A stretch of 32,280 bases of DNA from Cardiobacteriales bacterium (GTDB lineage: Bacteria; Pseudomonadota; Gammaproteobacteria; Cardiobacteriales; Wohlfahrtiimonadaceae): contig JASLFR010000062.1 of assembly GCA_030150565.1 (NCBI GenBank), positions 1 through 32,280 on the forward strand, in the 5' to 3' direction. The position numbers were made by a program, and so were the translations under genes. Below are positions 8,322-16,551 of this stretch, piece after piece. Within the stretch, counting starts at the first letter, position 1. Every line of letters begins with the position of its first letter. The notes under the pieces are model-generated. The model was not told the origin of the DNA, ran no database searches, and was given only the letters and a program-made list of their open reading frames with translations.

Positions 8322-9425
8322 ATGAAACGTCGTCAATTTATTAAAAAGAGTGGAGTAATCACCGCTGTTGGAGCTGGTTCACTTGCAACGGTAGCAAAAG
8401 CTGACACCCCTAAAATGCCAACCATTAAGTGGCGACTCGCCTCAGGATTCCCTAAAAGCTTGGATATCATCTACGGCACGGGGGAGCGACTTGCTAAACG
8501 GGTCTTTGAGATGACCGATGGGAAATTTCAGATCCAGAGTTACGGAGCGAATGAGATCGTCCCCGCCTCACAAGTCTTCGATGCGGTTCAACAAGGCTCC
8601 GTTGAGATGGGGCATGTCCCCTCCAACTATTATCATGGAAAAAATAAGGCGTTCTCCATCGATACCACCCTCCCTTTTGGAATGACAACCCGCATGCATA
8701 ATGCGTGGTATTACGCAGGGGGTGGAGACAAACTTCTAAGAGAGCTCTTTGGAAAACATAACATCGTCAACTTTCTTGGCGGAAACTCAAATACCCAAAT
8801 GGGGGGATGGTTCCGTAAAGAGGTGAAGAGTGTTGAAGATTTGAAAGGGTTAAAATTCCGTATCCCCGGTTTTGGTGGGGAGATTTTCTCCCGTCTTGGC
8901 GTTATTACACAGAATATTGCTCCAAGTGATGTCTACTCCGCTCTAGAGCGAGGAACGATTGATGCGACTGAATTTATCGGCCCTTACGATGATGAGAAGC
9001 TTGGATTCCAAGCGGTCGCTCCCTACTACTACGTACCAGGATTTGCAGAAGGGGCGGCAAACCTCTCCTTCTACGTCAATAAAGATGTGTGGGAATCACT
9101 CCCCTCAACATATCAACATATTTTTGAAACCGCGTGTGGCGAAGTACACCAGTGGATGAGTGCAAAATATGACGCAGAAAACCCCCGCGCTTTGGCAACC
9201 CTCACAAAAAATGGGGCGAAGCTACGCTCATTCAGCAATGAAATTTTGGATGCCGCCTACGACGTCGCTCAGGAGATCTACGCAGAAGAATCTGCCGTAA
9301 ATCCTGATTTTAAAAAGATCTACGAGCATTGGAAAGCATTTCATCATCAGGAATATCAATGGTTCCGCGTCAATGAAAATCTCTTCCAACAATTTATGTA
9401 TAAAAAATTGCGTGCTCAACGTTAA
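8322..9425 (+). CDS. TRAP transporter substrate-binding protein, copy 1 (DctP/TakP-like)
   Basis: A 367-residue periplasmic binding protein that delivers substrate to the DctQM permease. The N-terminus MKRRQFIKKSG followed by a hydrophobic stretch and AKA (25-27) is a twin-arginine (Tat) signal, so it is exported folded. The body resembles TakP, the 2-oxoacid-binding TRAP receptor: KWRLASGFPK, FDAVQQG, QMGGWFRKEV (159-168), LKFRIPGFGGE and TEFIGPYDDEKLG. TakP, from memory, has Trp where this has Phe in the last motif. The ligand is probably a monocarboxylate or 2-oxo acid, but this is inference. AAGGAG precedes the ATG at good spacing. A paralog follows directly; the two are about 70% identical by eye. 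Confidence 0.92.
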   Translation: MKRRQFIKKSGVITAVGAGSLATVAKADTPKMPTIKWRLASGFPKSLDIIYGTGERLAKRVFEMTDGKFQIQSYGANEIVPASQVFDAVQQGSVEMGHVPSNYYHGKNKAFSIDTTLPFGMTTRMHNAWYYAGGGDKLLRELFGKHNIVNFLGGNSNTQMGGWFRKEVKSVEDLKGLKFRIPGFGGEIFSRLGVITQNIAPSDVYSALERGTIDATEFIGPYDDEKLGFQAVAPYYYVPGFAEGAANLSFYVNKDVWESLPSTYQHIFETACGEVHQWMSAKYDAENPRALATLTKNGAKLRSFSNEILDAAYDVAQEIYAEESAVNPDFKKIYEHWKAFHHQEYQWFRVNENLFQQFMYKKLRAQR

Positions 9426-9466
9426 CCTTAGCTCCAAAAGAGCGATGACGCAGATCTGTAACATAT

Positions 9467-9485
9467 GGGGAGCATTCAGCTCCTC
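9467..9485 (+). other. Stem-loop between the two TRAP binding-protein genes
   Basis: GGGGAGC and GCTCCTC can pair around the loop ATTCA (seven pairs, one G-T). There is no T-run, so it is not a simple terminator. It could protect the 3' end of the upstream mRNA, as intercistronic hairpins do in other binding-protein operons. Confidence 0.45.
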
Positions 9486-9515
9486 TATTCGCTATCTATC
9501 AAGGAGTCTACGTTT

Positions 9516-10616
9516 ATGAAACGTCGTCAATTTATTCGTAAAACGGGAGTTGCGGCTGCAGCAACAACTGCGGGTTTAGCCCTCTCTCCTGCTGTGGCAA
9601 AAGAGGAGAATCCTAAAATTCGCTGGCGCTTAAGTTCAGGATTTCCTAAGAATCTCGATATTCTCTACAACGCCTCTGTAATGCTCTCTGAGCGAATCTC
9701 TGCTCTGACCAATGGTCAATTTGAGATTCAGGTCTTCGCTGCAAATGAGATTGTCCCTGCAACGCAAGTTTTTGATGCTGTTCAACAAGGAACGGTTGAG
9801 ATTGGGCACACCGCCTCCTACTACTTTCATGGAAAGAATAAGGCGCTCTCCATCGACACTACTCTCCCATTTGGGATGACCACCCGCATGCAAAATGCTT
9901 GGCTGATCGAAGGGGGCGGATTAGAGCTTATGCGAGAACTCTTCGCTCGATACAATATCATCAACTTTATGGGAGGGAATACTACCGCTCAAATGGGAGG
10001 GTGGTTCCGTAAAGAGGTGAAGGGCTTAGAGGATCTTAAAGGGCTTAAATTCCGTATTCCTGGATTTGGGGGGGAGATTCTCTCACGGCTTGGGGTGATT
10101 CCACAAAGTATTCCTGCAAGTGATGTCTTCTCCTCATTAGAGAAAGGGACAATCGATGCTACAGAGTTTGTAGGCCCATATGATGATGAAAAGCTCGGCC
10201 TTCAAGCAGTCGCCCCCTACTACTATGTTCCAGGATTCTGGGAGGGCTCTGCTGGACTCTCTTTCTACGTCAATAAAGAGAAGTGGGAGACACTCCCAAA
10301 ACTCTACCAAGATGCGTTTGCTACAGTCTCTGCCGAGGTCAATCAGTGGATGATTGCTAAATATGATGCTGAAAATCCAAAAGCGTTAGCAACGTTGACC
10401 CAAAATGGGGCAAAACTTCGCTCCTTCTCCAAAGAGATTCTCTCGGCAGCGTACAAAGTGGCTCAAGAGATCTACGCAGAGGAGTCAGCGAAAAATCCAG
10501 ACTTTAAGAAAATTTATGATCACTGGAGCGCTTTCCACAATCAAGAGTATCAGTGGTTCAGAATTAACGAAAATATATTCCAACAATTTATGTTCAGCGA
10601 AACCCGTAGAAAATAG
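9516..10616 (+). CDS. TRAP transporter substrate-binding protein, copy 2 (DctP/TakP-like)
   Basis: A 366-residue tandem paralog of the preceding gene, also with a Tat signal (MKRRQFIRKTG, cleavage expected after the AVA near residue 27). The opening codons are nearly identical to copy 1, and the core blocks FDAVQQG, QMGGWFRKEV, LKFRIPGFGGE and TEFVGPYDDEKLG are shared. Differences cluster in the lobe-1 region (residues 47-75) and around HTASYYFHGKNKALS and PGFWEGSAG, where the ligand pocket should be, so the two may bind different acids. The frame is open from 9465, but the ATG at 9516 has AAGGAG nine bases upstream and starts exactly at the Tat signal. It is the last gene of the TRAP operon. 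Confidence 0.92.
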   Translation: MKRRQFIRKTGVAAAATTAGLALSPAVAKEENPKIRWRLSSGFPKNLDILYNASVMLSERISALTNGQFEIQVFAANEIVPATQVFDAVQQGTVEIGHTASYYFHGKNKALSIDTTLPFGMTTRMQNAWLIEGGGLELMRELFARYNIINFMGGNTTAQMGGWFRKEVKGLEDLKGLKFRIPGFGGEILSRLGVIPQSIPASDVFSSLEKGTIDATEFVGPYDDEKLGLQAVAPYYYVPGFWEGSAGLSFYVNKEKWETLPKLYQDAFATVSAEVNQWMIAKYDAENPKALATLTQNGAKLRSFSKEILSAAYKVAQEIYAEESAKNPDFKKIYDHWSAFHNQEYQWFRINENIFQQFMFSETRRK

Positions 10617-10645
10617 CGCTCAAGAGCTGAAAAAATATAATAGAT

Positions 10646-10699
10646 AGGGTACAATCTCAATGCATTTTATTTTTGCGAGAAAGTACCCTTTATTTTTTG
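10646..10699 (+). terminator. Terminator-like hairpin between the TRAP operon and efp
   Basis: AGGGTAC (10646-10652) pairs with GTACCCT (10683-10689). Inside, TCTC (10655-10658) pairs with GAGA (10677-10680), and GCA with TGC. The stem is followed by TTTATTTTTT. It fits a rho-independent terminator for the TRAP operon, but it ends only 18 bases before the efp start codon. It could therefore also act as an attenuator in the efp leader. Confidence 0.65.
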
Positions 10700-10716
10700 A
10701 TTAGAGCTGAGTAACT

Positions 10717-11286
10717 ATGGCTACATATAATACAAATGAATTTCGCAGCGGCTTAAAAATTATGCTTGATGGCGACCCTTACAACATCATCGAAAATGAG
10801 ATGGTCAAGCCGGGAAAAGGTCAAGCATTTAACCGCGTAAAAGTACGTAATCTAAAAACAGGACGTGTCGTAGAGCGCACTTTCAAATCGGGAGAGTCGG
10901 TCGAAGCTGCCGATGTGATGGATACTGAGATGCAGTACCTCTACACAGATGGTGAATTTTGGCACTTCATGAATCCTGACACATTCGATCAAGTCGGCGC
11001 AAGTGAAGAGGCTGTAAGAGATGTAAAGCAGTGGTTAATCGAACAAGATACCTGCACAGTTACCCTCTATAATGGAGCTCCCCTTACGGTCACTCCCCCC
11101 AACTTCGTTGTCATGAAGATTGTTGAGACCGATCCTGGCTTAAAAGGGGATACCGCGGGTACAGGTGGAAAACCTGCAACGTTAGAGTCAGGCGCAGTTG
11201 TCCGTGTCCCACTCTTTGTTCAAACAGGTGAGACAATCCGTGTCGACACCCGCACAGGCGAATATGTATCGCGCGCTAATGATTAA
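10717..11286 (+). CDS. efp: Translation elongation factor P
   Basis: EF-P binds ribosomes stalled at consecutive prolines and promotes peptide-bond formation. The protein is 189 residues, the usual length, with the three beta-barrel domains expected of the family. Lys34 sits in VKPGKGQAF (30-38), the loop that EpmA/EpmB modify with beta-lysine in many gammaproteobacteria; an arginine here would have implied rhamnosylation instead. The C-terminal signature GAVVRVPLFVQTGETIRVDTR is intact. The ATG has only a weak GAG-type ribosome binding site, and a terminator-like hairpin ends just upstream. It is followed by the petABC operon in the same direction, 57 bases away, with no clear terminator between. 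Confidence 0.97.
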   Translation: MATYNTNEFRSGLKIMLDGDPYNIIENEMVKPGKGQAFNRVKVRNLKTGRVVERTFKSGESVEAADVMDTEMQYLYTDGEFWHFMNPDTFDQVGASEEAVRDVKQWLIEQDTCTVTLYNGAPLTVTPPNFVVMKIVETDPGLKGDTAGTGGKPATLESGAVVRVPLFVQTGETIRVDTRTGEYVSRAND

Positions 11287-11343
11287 ACCGATCAATTAAC
11301 CGCAAATTTTATATTTTTATAGTAGAAATGGAGAACTTAACTC

Positions 11344-11943
11344 ATGAGTAGTAACGAAGTTGATCTTAAAAGGAGACGTGTGCTCACCTACGCCACAAGC
11401 GCAGTAGGAGCTATTGGAGCAGCGGCTTTAGGGGTTCCATTCATCAAGTCATGGATGCCAAATGAGCGTGCTAAGAATGCAGGTGCTCCCGTTGAGATTG
11501 ACATCTCTAAATTACAGCCAGGCGAGCTTCTTCGCGTTGAGTGGCAAGGTAAACCTGTATGGATTTTAAGACGTTCTGATGCAATGATTGAACGTTTAAA
11601 GAATGAGATTCCTAAAAGCTCACTTGTTGACCCTGATTCGACGGATGCTCAACAGCCTGACTACGCTCAAAATGAGTTACGTTCAATTAAGGAAGAGTTC
11701 TTGGTCTTAGTTGGAATCTGTACCCACTTAGGGTGCTCCCCCACGTTCAGACCTGAAGTTGCCCCTGCAGATTTAGGTAGCGACTGGAAGGGTGGCTTCT
11801 TCTGTGCTTGTCACGGTTCACGCTTTGACCTTGCAGGGCGCGTCTTTAAAAACGTTCCTGCACCGCTCAACCTCGTTGTTCCTGAGCACTATTATATTAA
11901 CGACCACTTAATTTTAGTGGGTAAAAATGAAGGAGATGCGTAA
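11344..11943 (+). CDS. petA: Cytochrome bc1 complex Rieske iron-sulfur subunit
   Basis: This is the [2Fe-2S] subunit of the ubiquinol-cytochrome c reductase, which carries one electron from quinol to cytochrome c1. It is 199 residues. RRRVLTYATS followed by a single membrane segment (about 17-35) is a Tat-type signal anchor. The cluster motifs are CTHLGC (126-131) and CACHGS (154-159): Cys126, His128, Cys154 and His157 would be the ligands, and Cys131-Cys156 the disulfide. GGAGAA lies upstream of the ATG. Its stop overlaps the petB start by one base (TAATG). Confidence 0.97.
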   Translation: MSSNEVDLKRRRVLTYATSAVGAIGAAALGVPFIKSWMPNERAKNAGAPVEIDISKLQPGELLRVEWQGKPVWILRRSDAMIERLKNEIPKSSLVDPDSTDAQQPDYAQNELRSIKEEFLVLVGICTHLGCSPTFRPEVAPADLGSDWKGGFFCACHGSRFDLAGRVFKNVPAPLNLVVPEHYYINDHLILVGKNEGDA

Positions 11944-13217
11944 TGGCTGAAAATAATCGTCATCCCGGCACCACAGGATTAATGGGCTGGATTGATGCTC
12001 GCCTCCCTGTTACACGGGCTATCCGTACTCATATGACTGAGTACTATGCACCTAAGAACTTCAATATCTTCTATGTTTTCGGGGTTCTTTCAATGGTTGT
12101 ACTTGTTAACCAGATCCTAAGTGGTATTTGGTTAGTGATGCACTATAAGCCAGATGGAGCACTTGGAGCGACAGGTCTCCCTATCGCTTATATGTCTCTT
12201 GAAACTACCATTATGCGTGATACATCGTGGATGTGGCTCATTCGCTATATGCATACCGTAGGTGCTTCGATGTTCTTCATCGTTGTTTATCTCCACATGT
12301 TCCGTGGTCTTATTTACGGTTCACACCGTAAGCCTCGTGAGCTTGTGTGGCTCTTTGGTATGTTGATCTATCTTGTGCTCATGGCTGAGGCATTCATGGG
12401 GTATGTTCTCCCTTATGGACAGATGTCTTACTGGGGCGCACAGGTAATCATCTCCCTCTTTGGTGCAATTCCTTACATCGGTGACACTCTAGTAACTGGT
12501 ATTCGTGGAGACTTCATCATCTCTGAAGCGACTCTTAGCCGCTTCTTCGCGCTTCACGTTATTGCACTACCACTTGTATTAGTTGGTCTTGTTGTGGCTC
12601 ATATCCTTGCTCTTCATGAAGTTGGTTCAAACAACCCTGATGGCATCGATATTAAAGAGCACTTAGATGAAGATGGTAAGCCGCTTGACGGTATCCCCTT
12701 CCACCCCTACTACACAGTGCATGATACTTTTGCTGTAGGTGTCTTCTTAATCTTCTTTGCGTTGATTATCTTCTATGCACCAACAATGGGTGGTTACTTC
12801 ATTGAAAAACCAAACTTTGAGCCTGCAAATCCATTAGCAACACCTGAGCATATTGCACCTGTTTGGTACTTTACCCCTTACTACTCAATCCTAAGAGCTG
12901 TTCCTTCATGGTTTGGTACTCAGATTTGGGGTGTATTAGCAATGGGCGCATCTATCGCAGTTCTCTTCTTCTTACCTTGGTTAGATAGAAGCCCTGTGCG
13001 CTCAATTCGCTATAAAGGTCCAATCACCAAAATTATGGTTACGCTCTTTGTGATCGCCTTCTTTATCCTAGGCTACACAGGGGTTCATCCTGCAACTCCA
13101 ACACTTACGCTCTTATCGCGTATCTGTACAATCTTCTACTTTGTATTCTTCCTTGGAATGCCTATTTGGTCGAAGATGGATTCAGTAAAACCAGTTCCAG
13201 AAAGGGTGACAATGTAA
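11943..13217 (+). CDS. petB: Cytochrome bc1 complex cytochrome b subunit
   Basis: The 424-residue membrane core of the bc1 complex, holding haems bL and bH and both quinone sites. Haem ligands appear as His104/His118 and His205/His220; the second pair is 15 apart. The Qo-site motif reads PVWY (306-309) rather than PEWY, a variant I recall from other beta- and gammaproteobacteria. Eight membrane segments fit the sequence, with the conserved GQMSYWGAQVI and HEVGSNNPDG. It is coupled to petA and petC by one-base TAATG overlaps, so the three subunits are likely translated in step. Confidence 0.96.
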   Translation: MAENNRHPGTTGLMGWIDARLPVTRAIRTHMTEYYAPKNFNIFYVFGVLSMVVLVNQILSGIWLVMHYKPDGALGATGLPIAYMSLETTIMRDTSWMWLIRYMHTVGASMFFIVVYLHMFRGLIYGSHRKPRELVWLFGMLIYLVLMAEAFMGYVLPYGQMSYWGAQVIISLFGAIPYIGDTLVTGIRGDFIISEATLSRFFALHVIALPLVLVGLVVAHILALHEVGSNNPDGIDIKEHLDEDGKPLDGIPFHPYYTVHDTFAVGVFLIFFALIIFYAPTMGGYFIEKPNFEPANPLATPEHIAPVWYFTPYYSILRAVPSWFGTQIWGVLAMGASIAVLFFLPWLDRSPVRSIRYKGPITKIMVTLFVIAFFILGYTGVHPATPTLTLLSRICTIFYFVFFLGMPIWSKMDSVKPVPERVTM

Positions 13218-14026
13218 TGAGAAAATTAATTAATACAATTTTAGCCTCAATCATTATTCTTAGCGCAGGCACTCTTGTGAATGCGCAAGAGCGAGTAATG
13301 AGCGAAGTTCCTAAAATCAATGTTAAAGATCATGAATCTTTACAGCGTGGTATGGGACTCTTTGTTAACTACTGCTCAGGCTGTCACTCAGCTGAAGCGC
13401 AACGCTATAACCGTACAGCGCGTGATATCGGTTTCCCAGAGGAGATGTTGAGCGACGTTATTTTAACGGGTAGCTACTCAACACGTGAAGGGGAGTTCAT
13501 CCCCTCTAAAGTGGGTGACTTGATGTACTCTGCAATGCATCGTAAAGATGGTGAGTATTGGTTAGGAGTAGCACCTCCCGATCTCTCCACAATCGTACGA
13601 GCAAAAGGGGCTGAGTATGTCTTCCAATATCTTCGCTCATTCTATATCGATCCAACACGCCCAGTTGGGGTGAACAATATCGCATTTGAAAACGCGGGTA
13701 TGCCCCACGTACTTCTTGAGCTTCAAGGTGAATATGAGCCTATTATCGAAGAGGTACTTCCAAAGGGTTGTGCAGTTGCAGATGATGATAAGTGCGTTGC
13801 ACAGAAGAAAGTAGTAGGCACACGTGCAATCGAAGGGAAAGAGGGCCTCTATAATGAGGGTGAATACCGTACTGCGGTTAACGATATCGTTAACTTCCTC
13901 TCCTACGTATCAGAGCCTGCGCAGATTGATCGTGCTAAATATGGCCCTTGGGTCATTGGATTCTTAATTATCTTCACACTCTTCGCTTACGCGCTTAACC
14001 GCGAGTACTGGAGAGATGTTAAATAA
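13217..14026 (+). CDS. petC: Cytochrome bc1 complex cytochrome c1 subunit
   Basis: Cytochrome c1 takes the electron from the Rieske cluster and passes it to soluble or membrane-bound cytochrome c in the periplasm. From the ATG at 13217 it is 269 residues: a Sec signal peptide (cleavage near VNAQ, 21-24), the haem-attachment motif CSGCH (53-57), the likely axial Met162 in AGMPHVLLE, and a C-terminal membrane anchor (about 244-261) ending in basic residues. An in-frame ATG at 13166 exists, but it would delay the signal peptide; the TAATG overlap with petB marks the real start. A segment with two cysteines (GCAVADDDKC) lies late in the haem domain and could form a disulfide. It ends the petABC unit. 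Confidence 0.96.
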   Translation: MRKLINTILASIIILSAGTLVNAQERVMSEVPKINVKDHESLQRGMGLFVNYCSGCHSAEAQRYNRTARDIGFPEEMLSDVILTGSYSTREGEFIPSKVGDLMYSAMHRKDGEYWLGVAPPDLSTIVRAKGAEYVFQYLRSFYIDPTRPVGVNNIAFENAGMPHVLLELQGEYEPIIEEVLPKGCAVADDDKCVAQKKVVGTRAIEGKEGLYNEGEYRTAVNDIVNFLSYVSEPAQIDRAKYGPWVIGFLIIFTLFAYALNREYWRDVK

Positions 14027-14065
14027 TTTAGGCATCTAAATTGAGTCAAATATAATAAATAGTGA

Positions 14066-14098
14066 AAGGAGTAATAATTTATTACTCCTTCATTTTTT
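14066..14098 (+). terminator. Terminator hairpin between petC and sspA
   Basis: AAGGAGTAATAA (14066-14077) pairs perfectly with TTATTACTCCTT (14079-14090); in practice about 11 bp with a 3-base loop. TTTTTT follows. The 3' arm can instead pair with the sspA ribosome binding site (AAGGAGTAA, 14103-14111), as described in the findings. Confidence 0.75.
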
Positions 14099-14115
14099 GT
14101 AAAAGGAGTAAATAT

Positions 14116-14718
14116 ATGTCTACACGCCGTACAGGTTTTGCACTTTTTAGTGAAAAGAATTCACTCAATGCTGATCGAATCGCTCTTACACTCGCAATTA
14201 AAAATATCCCTTACGACCTTGTTATTGTTGATCCTAATGATCCCCCAGAGGAGCTACTTGATGTTAATACACAAGTTATTCTCCCCTGTCTCTCCACTAG
14301 AGAAGTAGCGCTCTACTACTCAGGCATCATTCTTGAGTTTATTGATGAGCGTTTTCCTCACCCTCCCCTTCTCCCTAACGATCCTATTACTCGCGGAAAG
14401 TTCCGCCTAACGCTTAAAAAAATTGTTAAAGATTGGTATCCGCTTATCGAAAAAGGGATTGAAAAAGGGAAAGTTGATAAGAAGAGTGCAAAAGAGATCT
14501 CCGATATTTTAGAGACGCACAATATCCTCTTTAAAGAGCTCCCCTTCTTCCAGAGTGAAGATTTCTCTGTAATCGATGCAACTATCGCCCCTTTCTTATG
14601 GTGGGTTGATCAATTAGAGATTCCATATCCGAAAAATAGTAACTATATTCGTGCTTATGCAGATCGACTCTTTGAGATTGAAGCGATTGCAAAGACACTC
14701 TCTAAAAAGAAACTGTAG
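14116..14718 (+). CDS. sspA: Stringent starvation protein A homolog (RNA polymerase-associated, GST fold)
   Basis: SspA is a glutathione-S-transferase-fold protein that binds RNA polymerase and alters promoter choice during starvation and acid stress. It usually lacks GST activity. The 200-residue protein has the thioredoxin-like N-terminal half (about residues 8-85, with QVILPCLSTREVALYYSG) and an all-helical C-terminal half ending FEIEAIAKTLSKKKL. The frame is open from 14062, but those codons are the terminator hairpin. The ATG at 14116 has AAGGAG with good spacing and begins with typical SspA residues. Position downstream of petABC and upstream of sspB matches Pseudomonas and relatives. 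Confidence 0.93.
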   Translation: MSTRRTGFALFSEKNSLNADRIALTLAIKNIPYDLVIVDPNDPPEELLDVNTQVILPCLSTREVALYYSGIILEFIDERFPHPPLLPNDPITRGKFRLTLKKIVKDWYPLIEKGIEKGKVDKKSAKEISDILETHNILFKELPFFQSEDFSVIDATIAPFLWWVDQLEIPYPKNSNYIRAYADRLFEIEAIAKTLSKKKL

Positions 14719-14727
14719 TGATTCATT

Positions 14728-15204
14728 ATGATGACATCCAATAAACCTTATCTACTTCGCGCATTCTATGAGTGGATTTTAGATAATCGTTGCTCCCCCT
14801 ATCTTCTTGTTGAAGCAACCCTCCCTTATGTAGAAGTTCCTGAACGCTTCATTAATGAGGGGAAGATTATTCTCAATATTCACCCGCAAGCGATTGCCCA
14901 CTTCGATCTTGGAAATGAATGGATCACCTTCTCTGCTCGTTTTTCTGGCGTAGAAGAGCAGATCTCTATTCCAGTTGGTGCAGTGATCGCGATCTACGCT
15001 CAAGAGAATGGGCAGGGAATGGGCTTTGAACCTGAGGCTCTTCCTGAAGATTATGATGAAGCAACAGAGCTCAAAAAGAGTAGCAAGACCACATCACTAA
15101 GCGACAAACTTAGTATTGTGACAGGCGATGGGGAGCAATCAGAAAAAGACTCTGACACTCCTAAGCGTAAAAAAGGGCGACCCAATTTACGTATTATCGA
15201 TTAA
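14728..15204 (+). CDS. sspB: ClpXP protease specificity-enhancing factor SspB
   Basis: SspB tethers ssrA-tagged peptides to ClpX and speeds their degradation by ClpXP. The 158-residue protein has the substrate-binding domain (PYLLRAFYEWILDN at 7-20, IPVGAVIAIYAQENG, GFEPEALPE), an acidic and serine-rich flexible linker (about 113-148), and a C-terminal KKGRPNLRIID matching the XB peptide (E. coli GGRPALRVVK) that docks on ClpX. There are two adjacent ATGs (14728 and 14731) and no strong Shine-Dalgarno; nine bases separate it from the sspA stop, so coupling is likely. A terminator follows. Confidence 0.95.
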   Translation: MMTSNKPYLLRAFYEWILDNRCSPYLLVEATLPYVEVPERFINEGKIILNIHPQAIAHFDLGNEWITFSARFSGVEEQISIPVGAVIAIYAQENGQGMGFEPEALPEDYDEATELKKSSKTTSLSDKLSIVTGDGEQSEKDSDTPKRKKGRPNLRIID

Positions 15205-15237
15205 TCAAATCACTCATCGAAGAGATAAAAATATGAG

Positions 15238-15260
15238 AGCCCTCTAATAGAGGGCTTTTT
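15238..15260 (+). terminator. Terminator between sspB and xseA
   Basis: AGCCCTCT/AGAGGGCT with loop AAT is followed by TTTTT. On the minus strand it lies right after the xseA stop codon, which falls inside the T-run, and is followed by TATTTTTAT, so it may also end xseA transcripts. Confidence 0.88.
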
Positions 15261-16551
15261 ATTGCACGCTCTTCGCTTTAACCTCAACTTCGATTCTTCC
15301 CCCTTCTAACTGCAGGGAGAGAGAATCTCCTATATTAATCTTCTCAAACGCTTCAATAACCTCTCCCTCCCTCTCAACAATTGCATATCCTCGAGCAAGT
15401 GTTGAGAAAGGGCTCAAAGCTGATAATTTAGCACTCTGTATTGCGAGCATCTGCTTAAGAGTATTTACGCGATGCTCTAAGGCCTCTCGTAACGCCTCCC
15501 TTCTGCCATCTAATCGCTCCTGTAACTCTTCTACTCTCTCTTGGGGAGAATGGTAGAGTAGACGCGCCTCAAGTTGCTTCAACATCTCCTGCTCACGCTT
15601 AAGTACCCGAGAGGGGGAGAGATATTGAAGCGATTCTTCTCGTCTTAAGAGAGCCCCTTTCAGAAACTCAAGCCTCTTCTCCACCGCTCGAGTAAAAAGA
15701 GTTGTATAAGAGTCGAGACGCTGTTTCAAAACTTCAGCACTTTCAGCTGCCATTCGTGCAGCAACAGAAGGGGTTGCGGCTCGAAGATCGGCAACAAAAT
15801 CGGCAATAGTGTAATCGGTCTCATGCCCAACTCCTGTAATAATAGGTTTAGAGGAGTCGCTGATCTTTCGTGCTAACTGCTCATCATTAAACGCCCAGAG
15901 ATCCTCAATGGAACCCCCACCTCGCACTAAGAGGATGAGATCGATCTCCCCATCTTGATTTGCCTGCTCTAATGCATCAATTAAGGATGAAGGCGCCTCT
16001 CTTCCTTGCACTAAGGCGGGAAAGAGTTGGTAAGGGATATCGGGACGATGGTGCGTTAATACACGCTTCACATCCTGTAGAGCTGCCGCAGTAGGCGAGG
16101 TAATAATTCCTATCTTTTTAGGATGTTTCGGAATTACTTTTCGCTCTCGATCAAAGAGCCCCTCTTTTGTGAGCCGCTCCTTTAACGCTAAATACTCTGC
16201 GTAGAGATTACCGACGCCCCCAATCTCTACCCTCTGCACAATTAGCTGATAATCCCCTCGAGGAGCATAAACCGATAATTTAGCCACAACCCGAATAGTA
16301 TCCCCCTCCTTCAAAGGAGCTGATAGCGTTGCAGCGGTTGATCGCCAAATGACCGCTCGTATCGTGGCGTTTCGATCTTTAAGGAGAAAATAGAGATGCC
16401 CAGAAGCAGGTCGAGCAAGATTAGAAATCTCCCCCTCCACTAAAAGATAGAAGAAGCGCTCCTCCATCAATTGCTGAATCTTTTCAGTTAAGGAGGTTAC
16501 ACTCTCTACCCCCTCTGCTACTTGCGGGGATGAGAAGAGATCATGATTCAT
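15259..16551 (-). CDS. xseA: Exodeoxyribonuclease VII large subunit
   Basis: XseA is the catalytic subunit of exonuclease VII, which degrades single-stranded DNA from both ends and acts in mismatch repair and damage processing. It has 430 residues (E. coli 456). There is an N-terminal OB-fold (about 15-110, VEGEISNLARPASGHLYF), then the catalytic region with IGIITSPTAAALQDV, LVRGGGSIEDLWAFNDE and GVGHETDYTIADFVAD, then a long coiled-coil stretch (about 270-390) and SPFSTLARGYAIV near the end. The start ATG overlaps the mazG stop by four bases (ATGA). The small subunit xseB is not in this window. Confidence 0.96.
   Translation of the reverse strand: MNHDLFSSPQVAEGVESVTSLTEKIQQLMEERFFYLLVEGEISNLARPASGHLYFLLKDRNATIRAVIWRSTAATLSAPLKEGDTIRVVAKLSVYAPRGDYQLIVQRVEIGGVGNLYAEYLALKERLTKEGLFDRERKVIPKHPKKIGIITSPTAAALQDVKRVLTHHRPDIPYQLFPALVQGREAPSSLIDALEQANQDGEIDLILLVRGGGSIEDLWAFNDEQLARKISDSSKPIITGVGHETDYTIADFVADLRAATPSVAARMAAESAEVLKQRLDSYTTLFTRAVEKRLEFLKGALLRREESLQYLSPSRVLKREQEMLKQLEARLLYHSPQERVEELQERLDGRREALREALEHRVNTLKQMLAIQSAKLSALSPFSTLARGYAIVEREGEVIEAFEKINIGDSLSLQLEGGRIEVEVKAKSVQ

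Noticed and set aside
10636..10641. TATAAT as a firm efp promoter
   Set aside because: No -35 at any normal spacing and a terminator-like hairpin follows at once. Kept only as a possibility in the findings.
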